A program made the position numbers and the translations under genes. DNA of 64,000 bases from Delphinus delphis (taxonomy: Eukaryota; Chordata; Mammalia; Artiodactyla; Delphinidae): the NCBI RefSeq assembly GCF_949987515.2, contig NC_082688.1, positions 73,970,731-74,034,730 of the forward strand, given 5' to 3'. Under the pieces are notes generated by a model. It ran no database searches. It was not told the DNA's origin and worked only from the letters and a program-made list of their open reading frames with translations. Of the stretch, positions 34,358 through 46,600 are shown piece after piece (position 1 is the first letter of the stretch; every line of letters begins with the position of its first letter).

Positions 34358-35219
34358 AAGGGAAATAACTACTGCAGAGCAGAATAAAGAAAAAAGAATG
34401 AAAAGACTTGAGGAGAGTCTCAGAGAACTCTGGGACAACATGAAACGCACAACATTCGAACTATAGGGGTCCCAGAAGAAGAGGAGAAAAAGAAAGGGAC
34501 TGAGAAAATACTTGAATAGAATATAGCTGAAAACTTCCCTAACATGGGAAAGGATATAGTCAATCAAGTCCAGGAAGCACAGAGAGTCCCATACAGGTTA
34601 AATCCAAGGAGAAAAACACCAAGACACATGTTAATCAAACTATCAAAAATTAAATAAAAATAAAAAACATTAAAAGCAGCAAGGGAAATGCAACAAATAA
34701 TACACAAGGGGGCTTCTCTGGTGGTGAAGTGGTTGAGAGTCCACCTGCCGATGCAGGGGACACGGGTTTGTGCCCCGGTCCGGGAAGATTCCACATGCCG
34801 CGGAGCGGCTAGGCCCGTGAGACATGGGCGCTGAGCCTGCGTGTCCGGAGCCTGTGCTCCGCAATGGGAGAGGACACAACAGTAAGAGGCCTGCATACTG
34901 CAAAAAAAAAAAAAAAAACAAACACAAGGGAATCCCCATAAGGTTAACAGCTGATCTCTCAGCAGAAACTCTGCAAGCCAGAAGGGAGTGGCAGGACATA
35001 TTTAAAATGATGAAAGAGAAAAACCTACAATCAAGATTACTCTACCCGGCAAGGAGCTCATTCAGATTCGACGGAGAAATTAAAACCTTTACAGACAAGA
35101 AAAAGCTAAGAGAATTCAACACCACCAAACCAGCTTTACAACAAATGCTAAAGGAACTTCTCAAGGCAGAAAACACAAAAGAAGTAAAAGACCTACGAAA
35201 ACAAACCCAAAACAATTAA
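34358..35219 (+). pseudogene. L1 ORF1 remnant, split by a CHR SINE
   Basis: ORF1 encodes an RNA-binding trimeric protein needed for L1 mobility. Only the C-terminal half is present: it begins near 'agaatgaaaagacttgagg', and the N-terminal coiled coil is absent because of 5' truncation. A CHR SINE at 34711-34921 interrupts it. Downstream the frame resumes with the typical end of ORF1, including residues 'SAETLQARREWQDIFKMMKE' and 'LLYPARSSFRFDGEIKTF', and stops at 35217-35219 (taa). Because the SINE has no stop in one frame, a fused 131-codon frame (34824-35219) exists, but there is no evidence it is made. Non-functional. Confidence 0.88.
34702..34930 (+). mobile_element. CHR-type tRNA-Glu SINE inside L1 ORF1
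   Basis: The body is 34711-34921: 'ggcttctctggtggtgaagt', 'gagtccacctgccgatgcag', 'cggagcctgtgctccgcaat' and a 16-A tail. Direct repeats acacaaggg stand at 34702-34710 and 34922-34930, and the ORF1 sequence is continuous when the SINE plus one repeat is removed. It is therefore younger than the L1 insertion. Confidence 0.94.
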
Positions 35220-35223
35220 GAAA

Positions 35224-38200
35224 ATGGTAATAGGAACATACATATTGATAACTATCTTAAATGTAAATGGATTAAATGCTCAACCAAAAGACGCAGACTG
35301 GCTGAATGGATACAAAAACATGACCCGTATATATACTGTCTACCAGAGACCCACTTCAGACCTGGGGACACATACAGATTGAAAGTGAGGAGATGGAAAA
35401 AGATATTCCATGCACATGGAAATCAAAAGAAAGCTGGAGTAGTAATTCTCCTATCAGACAAAATAGACTTTAAAATAAAGACTATTACAAGAGACAAAGA
35501 AGAACACTACAAAAAGGTCAAGGGATCATTCGAAGAAGAAGATATAACAATTGTAAATATTTATGCACCCAACATAGGAGCACCTCAATACATAAGGCAA
35601 ATGCTAACAGCCATAAAACGGGAAATCAACACTAACACAATAATAGTAGGAGACTTTAACAACCCACTTTCACCAATGGACAGGTCATCCAAAATGAAAA
35701 TAAATAAGAAAACACAAGCTTTAAATGACATATTAAACAAGATGGACTTAATTGATATTTATAGGACATTCCATCCAAAAACAACAGAATACACTTTCTT
35801 CTCAAGTGCTCATGGAACATTCTCCAGGATAGATCATTTCTTGGATCACAAAGCAAGCCTTGGTAAATTTAAGAAAATTGAAATCATATCAAGTATCTTT
35901 TCCGACCACAGGGCTATGAGACTAGATAGCAATTACAGGAAAAAAAACTGTAAAAAATACCAACACATGGAGGCTAAACAATACACTACTAAATAACCAA
36001 GAGATCACTGAAAAAATCAAAGAGCAAATCAAAAAATACCTAGAAAGAAATGACAATGGGGACACGACAACCCAAAACCTACGGGATGCAGAAAAGCAGT
36101 TCTAAGGGGGAAGTTTATAGCAATACAATCCTATCTCAAGAAACAAGGAACATCTCAAATAAACAACCTAACCTTACACCTAAAGCAATTAGAGAGAGAA
36201 GAACCAAAAAACCCCAAAGTTAGCAGAAGGAAAGAAATCATAAAGATCAGATCAGGAATAAATTAAAAAGAAATGAAGGAAACAATAGCAAAGATCAATA
36301 AAACTAAAAGCTGGTTCTTTGAAAAGATAAACAAAATTGATAAACTACTAGCCAGGCTCATCAAGAAAAAAAGGGAGAAGACTCAAATCAACCGAAATAG
36401 AAATGAAATAGAAGTAACAACTGACACTGCAGAAATACAAAGGATCATGAGAGATTACTACAAGCAACTATATGCCAATTAACTGGACAACCTGGAAGAA
36501 ATGGACAAATTCTTAGAAAAGCACAACCTTCCGAGACTGAACCAGGAAGAAATAGAAAATATGAACAGACAAATCACAAGCACTGAAATTGAAACTGTGA
36601 TTTAAAATTATCCAACAAACAAAAGCCCAGGACCAGAAGGCCTCACAGGCAAATTCTATCAAACATTTAGAGAAGAGCTAACACCTATCCTTCTCAAACT
36701 CTTCCAAAATATAGCAGAGGGAGGAACACTCCTAAACTCATTGTACGATGCCACCATCACCCTGATACCAAAACCAGACAAAGATGTCACAAAAAAAGAA
36801 AACCACACACCAATATCACTGATGAACACAGATGCAAAAATCCTCAACAAAATACTAGCAAACAGAATTCAACAACAAATTAAACGGTTCATACACCATG
36901 ATCAAGTGGGATTTATCCCAGGGATGCAAGTATTCTTCAATATATGCAAATCAATCAATGTGATACACCATATTAACAAAATGAAGGAGAAAAACCATAT
37001 GATCATCTCAGTAGATGCAGAACAAGCTTTTGACAAATTCAACACCCATTTATTATACAAACTTTCTGGAGACTAGAGTGTAGGCATAGAGGGAACTTAC
37101 CTCAACATAATAAAGACCATATATGACAAACCTACAGCTAACATCGTTCTCAATGGTGAAAAACTGAAACCATTTCCTCTAAAATCAGGAACAAGACAAG
37201 GATGCCCCCTCTCACCACTATTATTCAACACAGTTTTGGAAGATTTAGCCACAGCAATCAGAGAAGAAAAAGAAATAAAAGGAATCCAAATCAGAAAAGA
37301 AGAAGTAAAGCTGTCACTGTTTGCAGATGACATGATACTATACATAGAGAATCCTAAAGATGCTACCAGAAAACTATTAGAGCTAATCAATGGATCTGGT
37401 AAAGTAGCAGGATGTAAAATTCATGCACAGAAATCTCTTGCATTCCTACACACTAATGATGAAAAATCTGAAGGAGAAATTAAGGAAACACCCATCTACC
37501 ACTGCAACAAAAAGAATAAAATGCCTAGGAAAAAACCTACCTAAGAAGATAAAAGACCTGTATGCAGAAAACTATAAGAAACTGATGAAAGTAATTAAAG
37601 ATGATACAAGCAGATGGAGAGATATACCATGTTCTTGGATTGGAAGAATCAACATTGTGAAAATGACTATACCACCCAAAGCCATCTACAGATTCAGTGC
37701 AATCCCTATCAAAATACCAATGGTATTCTTCACAGAATTAGAACAAAAAATTTCACAATTTGTATGGAAACACAGAAGACCCCGTATAGCCAAAGCAATC
37801 TTGAGAAAGAAAAACCTGGACGAATCAGGCTCCCTGACTTCAGATTATACTACAAAGCTACAATAATCAAGACAGTATGGTACTGGCACAAAAACAGAAA
37901 TATAGATCAATGGGACAGGATAAAAAGCCCAGAGATAAACCCATGCACATATGATCACCTTATCTTTGATAAAGAAGGCAAGAATATACAATAGAGAAAA
38001 GACAGCCTCTTCAATAAGTGGTGCTGGGAAAACTGGACAGCTACATGTAAAAGAATGAAATCAGAACAGTCCCTAACACCATATACAAAATTAAACTCAA
38101 AATGAATTAAAAGTCCTAAATATAAGGCCAGACACTATAAAACTCTTAGAGGAAAACATAGGCTGTGATATACATCACAGCAAGATCCTTTTTGACCCAC

Positions 38201-38960
38201 CTCCTAGAGAAATGGAAATAAAAACAAAAACAAACAAATGGGATCTAATGAAACTTCAAAGCTTTTGCACAGCAAAGGAAACCATAAACAACCTTCAGAA
38301 TGGGAGAAAATATTTGCAAATGAAGCAAATGACAAAGGATTAATCTCCAAAATATACAAGCAGCTCATGCAGCTCAATATCAGAAAAACAAACAACCCAA
38401 TCCAAAAATGGGCAGAAGACCTAAATAGTCATTTCTCCAAAGAAGATATACAGATTGCCCACAAACACATGAAAGGATGCTCAACATAATTAATCATTAG
38501 AGAAATGCAAATCAAAACTACAATGAGGTATCACCTCACACTGGTCAGAATGGCTATCGTCAAAAATCTACAAATAACAAATGCTGGAGAGGGTGTGGAG
38601 AAAAGGGAACCCTCTTGCACTGTTGGTGGGAATGTAAATTGATACAGCCACTATGGAGAATGGTATGGAGGTTCTTAAAAAACTAAAAACAGAACTACCG
38701 TATGACCCAGCAATCCCACTACTGGGCATATACCCTGAGAGAGCCATAATTCAAAAAGAGTCATGTACCACAGGGTTCATTGCAGCACTATTTACAGTAG
38801 CCCGGACAATCTAAGTGTCCATCGACAGATGTATGGATAAAGAAGATGTGGCACATATACACAATGGAATATTACTCAGCCATAAAAAGAAACAAAATTG
38901 ATTTATTTTTAGTGAGGTGGATGGACTAGCGTCTGTCATACAGAGTGAAGTAAGTCAGAA
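35224..38960 (+). pseudogene. L1 ORF2 remnant (endonuclease + reverse transcriptase)
   Basis: ORF2 of L1 encodes an AP-like endonuclease, a reverse transcriptase and a Cys-rich C-terminus. The start ATG is at 35224, five bases after the ORF1 stop, the usual L1 spacing. The endonuclease part is readable in the frame 35379-35996, with GDFN at residues 91-94 and SDH at 175-177 (catalytic-site motifs). The reverse-transcriptase part is scattered over frames at 36741-37076 and 37236-37544; the latter holds the FADD catalytic motif (37320-37331). C-terminal blocks appear at 37423-37994 and 38238-38489, and the last L1-like codons lie near 38950. At least six frameshifts or stops separate these blocks. 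Length and order agree with an almost complete ORF2. It is dead. Confidence 0.93.
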
Positions 38961-39371
38961 AGAGGAAAACAAATACCATAGGCCAACACACATATATGCA
39001 ATCTAAAAAAAAAAAAATGGTCTGATGGTCCTAGGGGCAGGACAGGAATAAAGACGCAGATGTAGAGAACGGACTTGAGGACACGGGGGCGGGCAAGGGT
39101 AAGCTGGTACGAAGTGAGAGAGTTGCATGCACATATATACACTACCAAATGTAAAAGAGATAGCTAGTGGGAAGCAGCTGTATCGCACAGGGAGATCAGC
39201 TCGGTGTTTTGTGACCACCTAGAGGGGTGGGATAGGGAGGGTGGGAGGAAGACGCAAGAGAAGGGGATATGGGCATATATGTATACATATAGCTGATTCA
39301 CTTTGTTATAAAGCAGAAACTAACACAACATTGTGAAGCAATTATATCCCAATAAAGATGTTAAAAAAATA
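38961..39371 (+). other. L1 3'UTR with G-rich tract and poly(A) signal
   Basis: It begins after the ORF2 end, contains a G-rich segment (39020-39110 and 39221-39265), then 'agctgattcactttgttata', 'aaagcagaaactaacacaac', the aataaa signal and the A-rich tail. The G-rich part has five G-runs of 3-4 at 39224-39245, a quadruplex-type pattern common in mammalian L1 3'UTRs. Confidence 0.85.
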
Positions 39372-39473
39372 AAAAGAGAGTAACAGAGGAGTATGGTCTT
39401 TCTTTTAGGGTGTCTCCATTGCTAGTACAGTTGTTTTCCAATGCTTATGTTTATATATCTACCCAGTTGACCC

Positions 39474-39669
39474 TTGAATAACATGGGTTTGAGTGGTGCA
39501 GGTCCACTTATACGTGGATGTGTTTTCAATAAATACATACTACAGTACTACACAATCCGAGAATGTGGAATCGCAGATACCAAGGGCTCGTTATAAAGTT
39601 ATACTGTGGATTTTTGACTGCATGGAAGGGTTGTTGCCCCTAAACTCCAGGCACTGTTCATGATCAGCT
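39474..39669 (+). mobile_element. MER2 (Tigger/mariner-type) DNA transposon
   Basis: Starts cagttgacccttgaataaca and runs through 'gtccacttatacgtggatg', 'caataaatacatactacagt', 'gtggatttttgactgcatgg' to a degraded right end 'gcactgttcatgatcagct', matching the short non-autonomous MER2. The right terminal repeat is eroded. Confidence 0.85.
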
Positions 39670-39679
39670 TTATTTTTAT

Positions 39680-40430
39680 GTCTATAATTATGTCAATATT
39701 ATCTGTCAGTTTTAGTGTTTAGGTTGGGAAGGGGATGGAGATGAGAGGTCTTAACTGCCACGTTGATCCTATCCCTCCACTAATTCACATTTGACTTTTA
39801 AATTCAAATACTTTCTCTGTAATAATAGCAAGTCAAAATGTTATTTGTGCCTACTGACCCCTGTCAGTTAAAATATTTCACATAGCAGGATGCCTCCCTT
39901 CAAGTACAGTCCTGCAGTTTTAGAAGGAGTTCATGACATGCATTGAATCTATGAGTGCTTCTACAGAATGTTCTGAAGCCTCATCACCCTTAACACTCTC
40001 CCCTTACCCAGATACATTTGCTCAAGAGACCATCTCATTATATAAGTGCACTCCTAAAGAAATGCTGGTTTGTTGGATGCCATTCTTAGCATTATACACA
40101 ATTCACTTATGAAAAGCCAGGAAACAGACAATTCCTTTTTATGCTCATTTTTGATTTTGGAATTGATAAAATTGACCGTACTACCCACTGAACTATTTTC
40201 CTCACCAACCCAGAACTGCTGAACATGTGACAGTCAATAAGAGATTATGATAGTGTAAAATTTCCAGCTCTCCAAATCAATTAACTCTTACTGAGACAAA
40301 AGTGCAAATATTTTTTTTAAGATATCAAATTAGGGATATTACCAAGCTTGACAAGAACCATGTACAATACAAAAACTGATGTTTAGCCTTTAATTTCAGA
40401 TTATTAGCAAGTTTAGGGGAGGTCAAGTAC
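39680..40430. other. Unassigned sequence
   Basis: No gene or named repeat recognised. Confidence 0.4.
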
Positions 40431-40432
40431 AT

Positions 40433-41136
40433 AGACTCTTTTTTTTGAATTTTATTTTATTTTTATACAGCAGGTTCTTATCTATTCTATACATATTAGT
40501 GTATACATGTCAATCTCAATCTCCCAATTCATACTACCACCACCACCACCCCCGCTTTCCCTCCTTGGTGTCCATATGCATGTTCTCTACATCTGTGTCT
40601 CTATTTCTGCCTTGCAAACTGGTTCATCTGCACCATTTTTCTAGATTCCACATATATGCGTTAATATATATTTATTTTTCTCTTTCTGACTTACTTCACT
40701 CTGTATGACAGTCTCTAAGTCCATCCATGTCTCCACAAATGAACCAATTTCATTCCTTTTCATGGCTGAGTAATATTCCACTGTATATATGTATCACATC
40801 TTCTTTATCCATTCATCTGTCAATGGGCCTTTAGGTTGCTTCCATGACCTGGCTATTGTAAATAGTGCTGCAATGAACATTGGGGTGCATGTGTCTTTTC
40901 GAATTATGGCTTTCTAGGGGCATATGCCCAGTAGTGGGATGGCTGGGTCATATGGTAACTCTCTTTTTAGTTTGTTAAGGAACCTCCATACTGTTCTGCA
41001 TAGTGGCTGTTATCAATTTACATTCCCACCAACAGTGCAAGAGAGTTCCCTTTTTTCCACACCCTCTCCAGCATTTGTTGTTTGTAGATTTTCTGGTGAT
41101 GCCCATTCTGATGATGTCTATTGACAGACTCTTTTT
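40433..41136 (-). mobile_element. L1 3' end, minus strand, 5'-truncated
   Basis: The body is about 40445-41110. The + strand carries reverse-complement L1: 'tatacagcaggttcttatc', 'gacttacttcactctgtatg', 'catggctgagtaatattcc', 'gggcatatgcccagtagtgg', 'acattcccaccaacagtgca'. The poly(A) appears as T at 40439-40446. Short repeats agactctttttt (from 40433) and agactcttttt (from about 41126) are the probable target duplication, with about 15 extra bases at the 5' junction. The frames at 40445-40708 and 40924-41124 are antisense translations. Confidence 0.88.
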
Positions 41137-43080
41137 AAGTTCTCTTTCTGATCATCCTAACTGCATGTATAATAACTAACACCTAACCTAAATACATAGT
41201 GTACCAGGTTTGATTCAAAATGACCTAAATAGGTGCTTCTAATCTTCATTAGCTATCGTAAAACATTACTGTATATTAAGGAATCATTTTTGTTGCTGAT
41301 ATCTCAATATCAGAACCCGTCAAAATTACTTTACCTACCAAGAGCTCATCTGTCCAAGAAATGAAACCATCTGTAGTCCCAAATACTAACCGTAAGAAAA
41401 CAGTTTTTTTTCTCTTTGACTTTTGAGCAGGTAGTATCATTATCAGAAATTTTACTGGCCAAAGTGTTAGTGTGTCCTTGCTATTGTTTTACATAAAACT
41501 TTTACAAACTAGAGTATATGGTTTTCAAGCTTCCAAAAAGTGTATTATCGAAATAGAGAAAGTGTATGAAAGACAGGATGTGCACGCAGCAGCCAGAGGG
41601 CTCACAGTTCTAAAACACTGAGCTGCTCCTGAAAGTACCAGAACTTTATATGTCACAGGCTGTTCAAAATGATGATCCTATATGGTAAACAAAATATTAG
41701 AAGATAGTAGCTCTATCCCATAAATTCTAATTAAAATAAATGGCATATATAACAAATACATAAAATATTTTCTTTCACTAGAACATTTTTAAAGTTTGGG
41801 TATTTAAAGTGCTAAGCTATCGGAAAATTTTATATATCCAAAATGATTCATGCACGGAGGGTTCTTGTTAGACAAGATGTTTCTGTAATTACTTTTGTGA
41901 AATATAATTATTTCAAAGATTAAACAGGTTCTAGCACATTTTTCTCAACAGACCATCTTATGAAGTACTTGAATCATGTCTTTATATAAGGAATAGACCA
42001 TTCAATAAGGTCATTAACCAAGGGTCAAAGCCAAGCATATGAGAGCATTACATGTCAGAGATGTTGTATATGCAGCACTAAACCAATAGGTAGAGACATT
42101 CAAACTAATTAATTTAAATAAAAAAGTGACAAAAACAACTCAAATTTAGTCAGAATAGACAATGTTATTCCTCCGCCCATTAAAACATTGCTTGCTAGAA
42201 TCAAAGTAGTTTCTGGTTCTTTAGTCCTTAAGTATGTAAACAAGTGCCAAAAATGTTACATGTTCTGTGATAGAAGAATGTAATAGAGTCCGGAAAAAGG
42301 GAAGGAGGTTAATTTAACATTATAGGGAGGGTTAACAATGTTTTATGGAATATGCACTAAGCTGAATCTTGAAAAAGGAGATAGTGTCATCAGGCACAAA
42401 TAGATGGGAAATTTCTGATAGACTTTTAATGTGTGCTTAATAAATATTTCTAAGAAAACTTTGAATGAATCGGTGAATGAATGAGTGTACCCATGATGGA
42501 ATAGAATTGTGTCAGTGAAGTCAAAGACATAGAAAACACTCTGAAACATTAATAAGTTGTCAATCAATCAGTATGACTAGAGCACAGATTACACTGTAGG
42601 AGGTGGTGAAAGGTAAAGATTGTGATATGGGCAGGTTAAATGATAGAACACCTCTTCTAAATTAGAATTAACTTCTTAACATTAAAGTCAGTGGGAATAA
42701 TTTAGGTCTTAACGGAAGAGTATCACTGTCATATATATGTATATATATGTGTGTATATATATATATTTGAGATCACACTAGCAGCAATGTGTAAGGAAGA
42801 AAGAAATGAAATTGATTTGAAATGCCATTCATGCTATCAAACTGACAAAGTTTTTCATAAGTGTAAATATCTAGTATTGGCACAGGTGACAACTATCTAG
42901 ATTGAGGACAGTGGTAAAATTGGGAAAACTCCCATGTAAATGGGAAAAAGATTGTTTAATTCTCTATAGTCATACAAAACAACCTGATGTAACAGTAGAG
43001 AAGGTGAAGTACTGAATTGATATGAGGGTTGGAATTGGAAAAGCAGAAGGTAAAGTGGATCAATACATTGATGGTATCAA
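41137..43080. other. Unassigned mostly AT-rich sequence
   Basis: About 1.9 kb with no gene or confident repeat. A TA/TG low-complexity tract lies at 42731-42767. Confidence 0.4.
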
Positions 43081-43084
43081 ACAA

Positions 43085-43618
43085 AAACTGCACTAAACAA
43101 AGGTAAATAGGCAAGAAAGACTTTATTCAAGACTACTGCAATAAGGGAGAGAGACCAGAGCTCAGTCTGAACTCACTCAACTCCTCTGAGGGAAGGGGGA
43201 TCCTAGACCACCTTTGTTTGCTAATTGGCTGTAGCCAAAGAAAAAGGATACTTTCTCATATTTTCATGACAGGAGACAGATTTACATCGTGAAGCAAGGT
43301 ACCCACTGATTAAGGTTTACTCTCCCACAGACCGGGTGATAAGGACAGTATCTTTGCTGAGGATTACTTATCAAAGGAATGACTCCCAAGTCCTAGAGAA
43401 AGACATTCCTGGGTAGCACAACAGGCAAAAAGCATTATAAAAGATCTAAATCTCAAAGGGGCACTGAAAGAATTTATAATTTTTAAGTTTTCTTATGTAA
43501 ATGCTCTAGAAAAAGGAAGGTCAGGGACCTAGCCTCGGGAAGCCAGCTTTAGTCAGATTCGGAGGAATATTAAGGTCCTCTTGGTCAATCAGAAGAGAGT
43601 GACTTTTTGTTACACAGA
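43085..43618 (-). mobile_element. Retroviral LTR, family B, minus strand, near full length
   Basis: On the minus strand it begins TGTAACAAAAAGTCACTC and shows 'attgaccaagaggacctta', 'gaggctaggtccctgacc', 'aggaatgtctttctctagga', 'ggagtcattcctttgataag', then 'attgcagtagtcttgaataa' with 'agtctttcttgcc'. It aligns in order with the copies at 6762-7165 and 8600-9150 and is the most complete of the three. No internal viral genes adjoin it, so it is a solo LTR. ERVL-like is my best guess. Confidence 0.8.
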
Positions 43619-46600
43619 GTCAAACCTAAGTGGTGGAAACCACGGAAGCCATCAGACAGGTGGTGGATTGGAAGGTAATAAAAACGTCAAGAAATTGGGT
43701 GTTTTCATGAGGTTTAAGAACAAAGTATAGGGAGTGAAAGACAGAGAGGTGAATGTACAGGAGATGGCAGTAAATATTAATATGTTTCTATATTGCAATT
43801 TAACATTTTGGGATGCATTTTGACATGGCTATGAATGTGGGTTTCTGATATGTTGGGTGGATGAAAGCATTCAAACCAAAGAAGAAAAGCAGAGGCTAGG
43901 TTGATCTACTGTTAACAGTAATGGGACTTCTGGTGTATTCTTTGTGCTAAACATATTGCATGCAATGAGCTCTAATCCCCACACTGTGTAAAACGCTGTC
44001 AGATGACTTTGCTCTCATTTGAACACATTCTTGCAATGCTTCATTTAAAAGTACTGCTTGATACCTGGTGTAAACCAAATGTTCCAGATTGTCATGATTC
44101 TGGAGTATCTGTGACTGTGTTAATATGTTTTTTCGTTGTCTGTTTTTTGCTTTGTATTTTTGTTTCTACTCTCAAAGACAGACTATCAGGGCTTCTAACT
44201 CCTTCCCGGTGCCTTTCTCAGCAATTCTAATTGGATGTTTTAATCTAAGAAATAAAATAGGCGTGTTGAATTTTAGACACTAGAAATAATTAATACTTAT
44301 TGTTGCTGGGAAGTTGAATAGGAGTAGCAGAGGCAGCAGAGTTACTTTTTACTGTAAATACTCCTGTATTATTGGAATTACTACAGTAAGTCTGTAATTC
44401 CTTTTAAATTTAAAAAGCCCATTTAAAAAAATTATATATAGATTAATTGCTTTAAATGAGTACCGGAGGGACTTTCCCCTGACAAAAATTAGTGAGTGTT
44501 AGTGTTTGGGCTTTGTGGCTTCTTTTTCTGATTGCCCCGAGGTCTTCTCGGTGTCCTTTTCAAGTTTATTGGTGCCCTCTAGATATGTGAGGTCACCAAG
44601 TTTTTGAATTTTTGAATTTCGGCATTATTACATGCACACATTTTCTAATTTCAAAAGACAAGAATAGTGACAAAAAATCTGGGATCCAATAGTTTCCATT
44701 ATTTAGCAGTGAAGTGGTTAAAAATCCCACTGCAGCGGATTTCAATGTTTTAGTGTTCTTTGCACTTGAAAAATGCTTTCTTTTGTCATCAGTAGGGAGT
44801 ACTCTGCTCTTCTCATCTTATGCAGAACAAAATCTCAGTCAGAATAGGGAAAAACATCAATTATTAATTAGACATAAATTATTCCTAATCTACACACAAT
44901 GCCTAATCCCTGGTTCACAGAAATGCAAATTGTGCTTCAAAAACAATATGTGAACAAGTCATTTGTTTCCAGAAGACAGGAGCCCAAGTTCAATATAAAA
45001 TATAGAACAAATAATTCAAGCTCATTTCAAAGAATATGCTGATGGAAGGTTATCCAGAACTGCAAGGAAATGGAAAACCATATAAACAAAATGCAAGGTG
45101 AACTTGCTTTTGGTACATAAAAAACAAATAGTGTATCCACTGTAGCTAGTTTTTAATTCTTCAAGAAAGTTAAGAATTAACTGAAAAATTGTACTAATAT
45201 ATTCTTTACTATGAATAGTAAAAACAGTAAATAAATAACAAAGGAAGTGATGATGGTTTTAGGAGGGCAATTTTTCTTTACCCTAGCAGGAACACTCAAA
45301 ACAGGACCCTAAATCAATCACAAAAGCAGTTGTAGCCTTTAACATTATAAACAACTGTCCTCTGATAAAACAGCTGTCCTAGACTGAAGATAATGTACAA
45401 AGTCATCTAGCCTAAACCATGCAACGTGTGTGTCCTCTCCTATTCCAGTAAACTTGAATAGGCTTTGCAGTAGTAGAAGTGGTTAGATGCTCTCCTGGGT
45501 TTACACATTCCCTATGATCAGCTTTATAAATCCTCCATATACCCAGCATCAAAATAACTGACTCAGGAAAGGTTCTACTACTACCCATTCCTAGAAAGAT
45601 GCGGACTTTTCCTGATCTACACCATTTCAGATTTCAGGTCGCAAAATCCCCAGTTAGTTGAAAAGTATTATTGTTACACTACTAAAGGAAAGGAGGGCAA
45701 GTTCTTCCGTATTTTACCACTTACATAGACTCATTCATTTTAGCAATGGCTTTAAGGATATGTGTACAGAGTAATGCATCATTTGCTCAAGTATTTTCTC
45801 TAAAAGTTGATCCTTATGAGATTCTCTTTAAAAAAAACCCAAAAGAACCCGCACCAACTGGTCAATAAATTTGGCCAATGATGAATCTGTAGGGCTGAGG
45901 GATGCTCCTTTTTCTTAATTTCCCTTATCCCTCCCTGTTCCTCCAAAGATGATGATTTATTATTCTGATTGGACAGATTTCATAATACTTATTTGAACCT
46001 CTCTGATTACTGGGTTGGGTAAATGATGCTTTAACGGGTGCACCTGTGGTACTGTGTGCTTTAGCACCTGTTTTGGTGCAGGTGAGCAGGTTCACCAGCC
46101 TGGGTCGTTTCTCTGGACCTAACACTCTTGCTTTTCTTTCTCTTTCTGTGTGTTTTTTTTTGTTCCAGCACTTCCTGCCATACAGTTTGGTGAGTTACCT
46201 TATCTCAGACTGGTGACCTCGCTCTCTGGCCTTTCTCCTTTTCCTTCTTGCATACATTCCCTTCAGGGAATGAGTTAGGAAATATGTTAGTATTCACTCA
46301 GATCGAGTCCACCATTTTCTGTCATCTACTTCCTATTTTCATTTAAATGGATGGTAACCTCACTTGCAGCCTGGCTCAGCTGGCCATATTGGTCTTAGAA
46401 TGAATAGAATCACATTGGTAAGCTTGGGTAAATGAACAGAAATCATTTATTCCTATGTATTTCACCAGAGACTTCACTGGAGTATCAGGCATTCACATTA
46501 TTAAGATGGTACTTTGAGTTCCTATTTATTATTTTCATTGCTTATTCTGTATACAGTTTCCTCTGGGGCTCTTGCAGAGAGAAAATGTGATTAGTACAAG

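Larger units (their letters stand above)
34078..39371 (+). mobile_element. 5'-truncated L1 retrotransposon insertion (~5.3 kb)
   Basis: From about 34358 the sequence is a plus-strand L1: end of ORF1, ORF2, 3'UTR, then a polyadenylation signal (aataaa, 39351-39356) and an A-rich tail. A 14-bp direct repeat aaaagagagtaaca lies at 34064-34077 and 39372-39385 and looks like the target duplication. That places the true insertion start at 34078, although 34078-34357 is not ordinary L1 sequence. A CHR SINE (34711-34921) sits in ORF1. Both ORFs are broken by frameshifts and stops, so the element is immobile. L1s of this type spread by target-primed reverse transcription of their own RNA. Confidence 0.9.

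Noticed and set aside
35379..35996. 205-codon frame that looks like a real nuclease gene
   Set aside because: It is the endonuclease part of a decayed L1 ORF2, followed by many stops and frameshifts, not an independent gene.
44689..44745. 'agcagtgaagtggttaaaaatcc' considered as a SINE head
   Set aside because: Only a short stretch resembles the CHR head, with no box B, body or tail, so it is not called as a feature.
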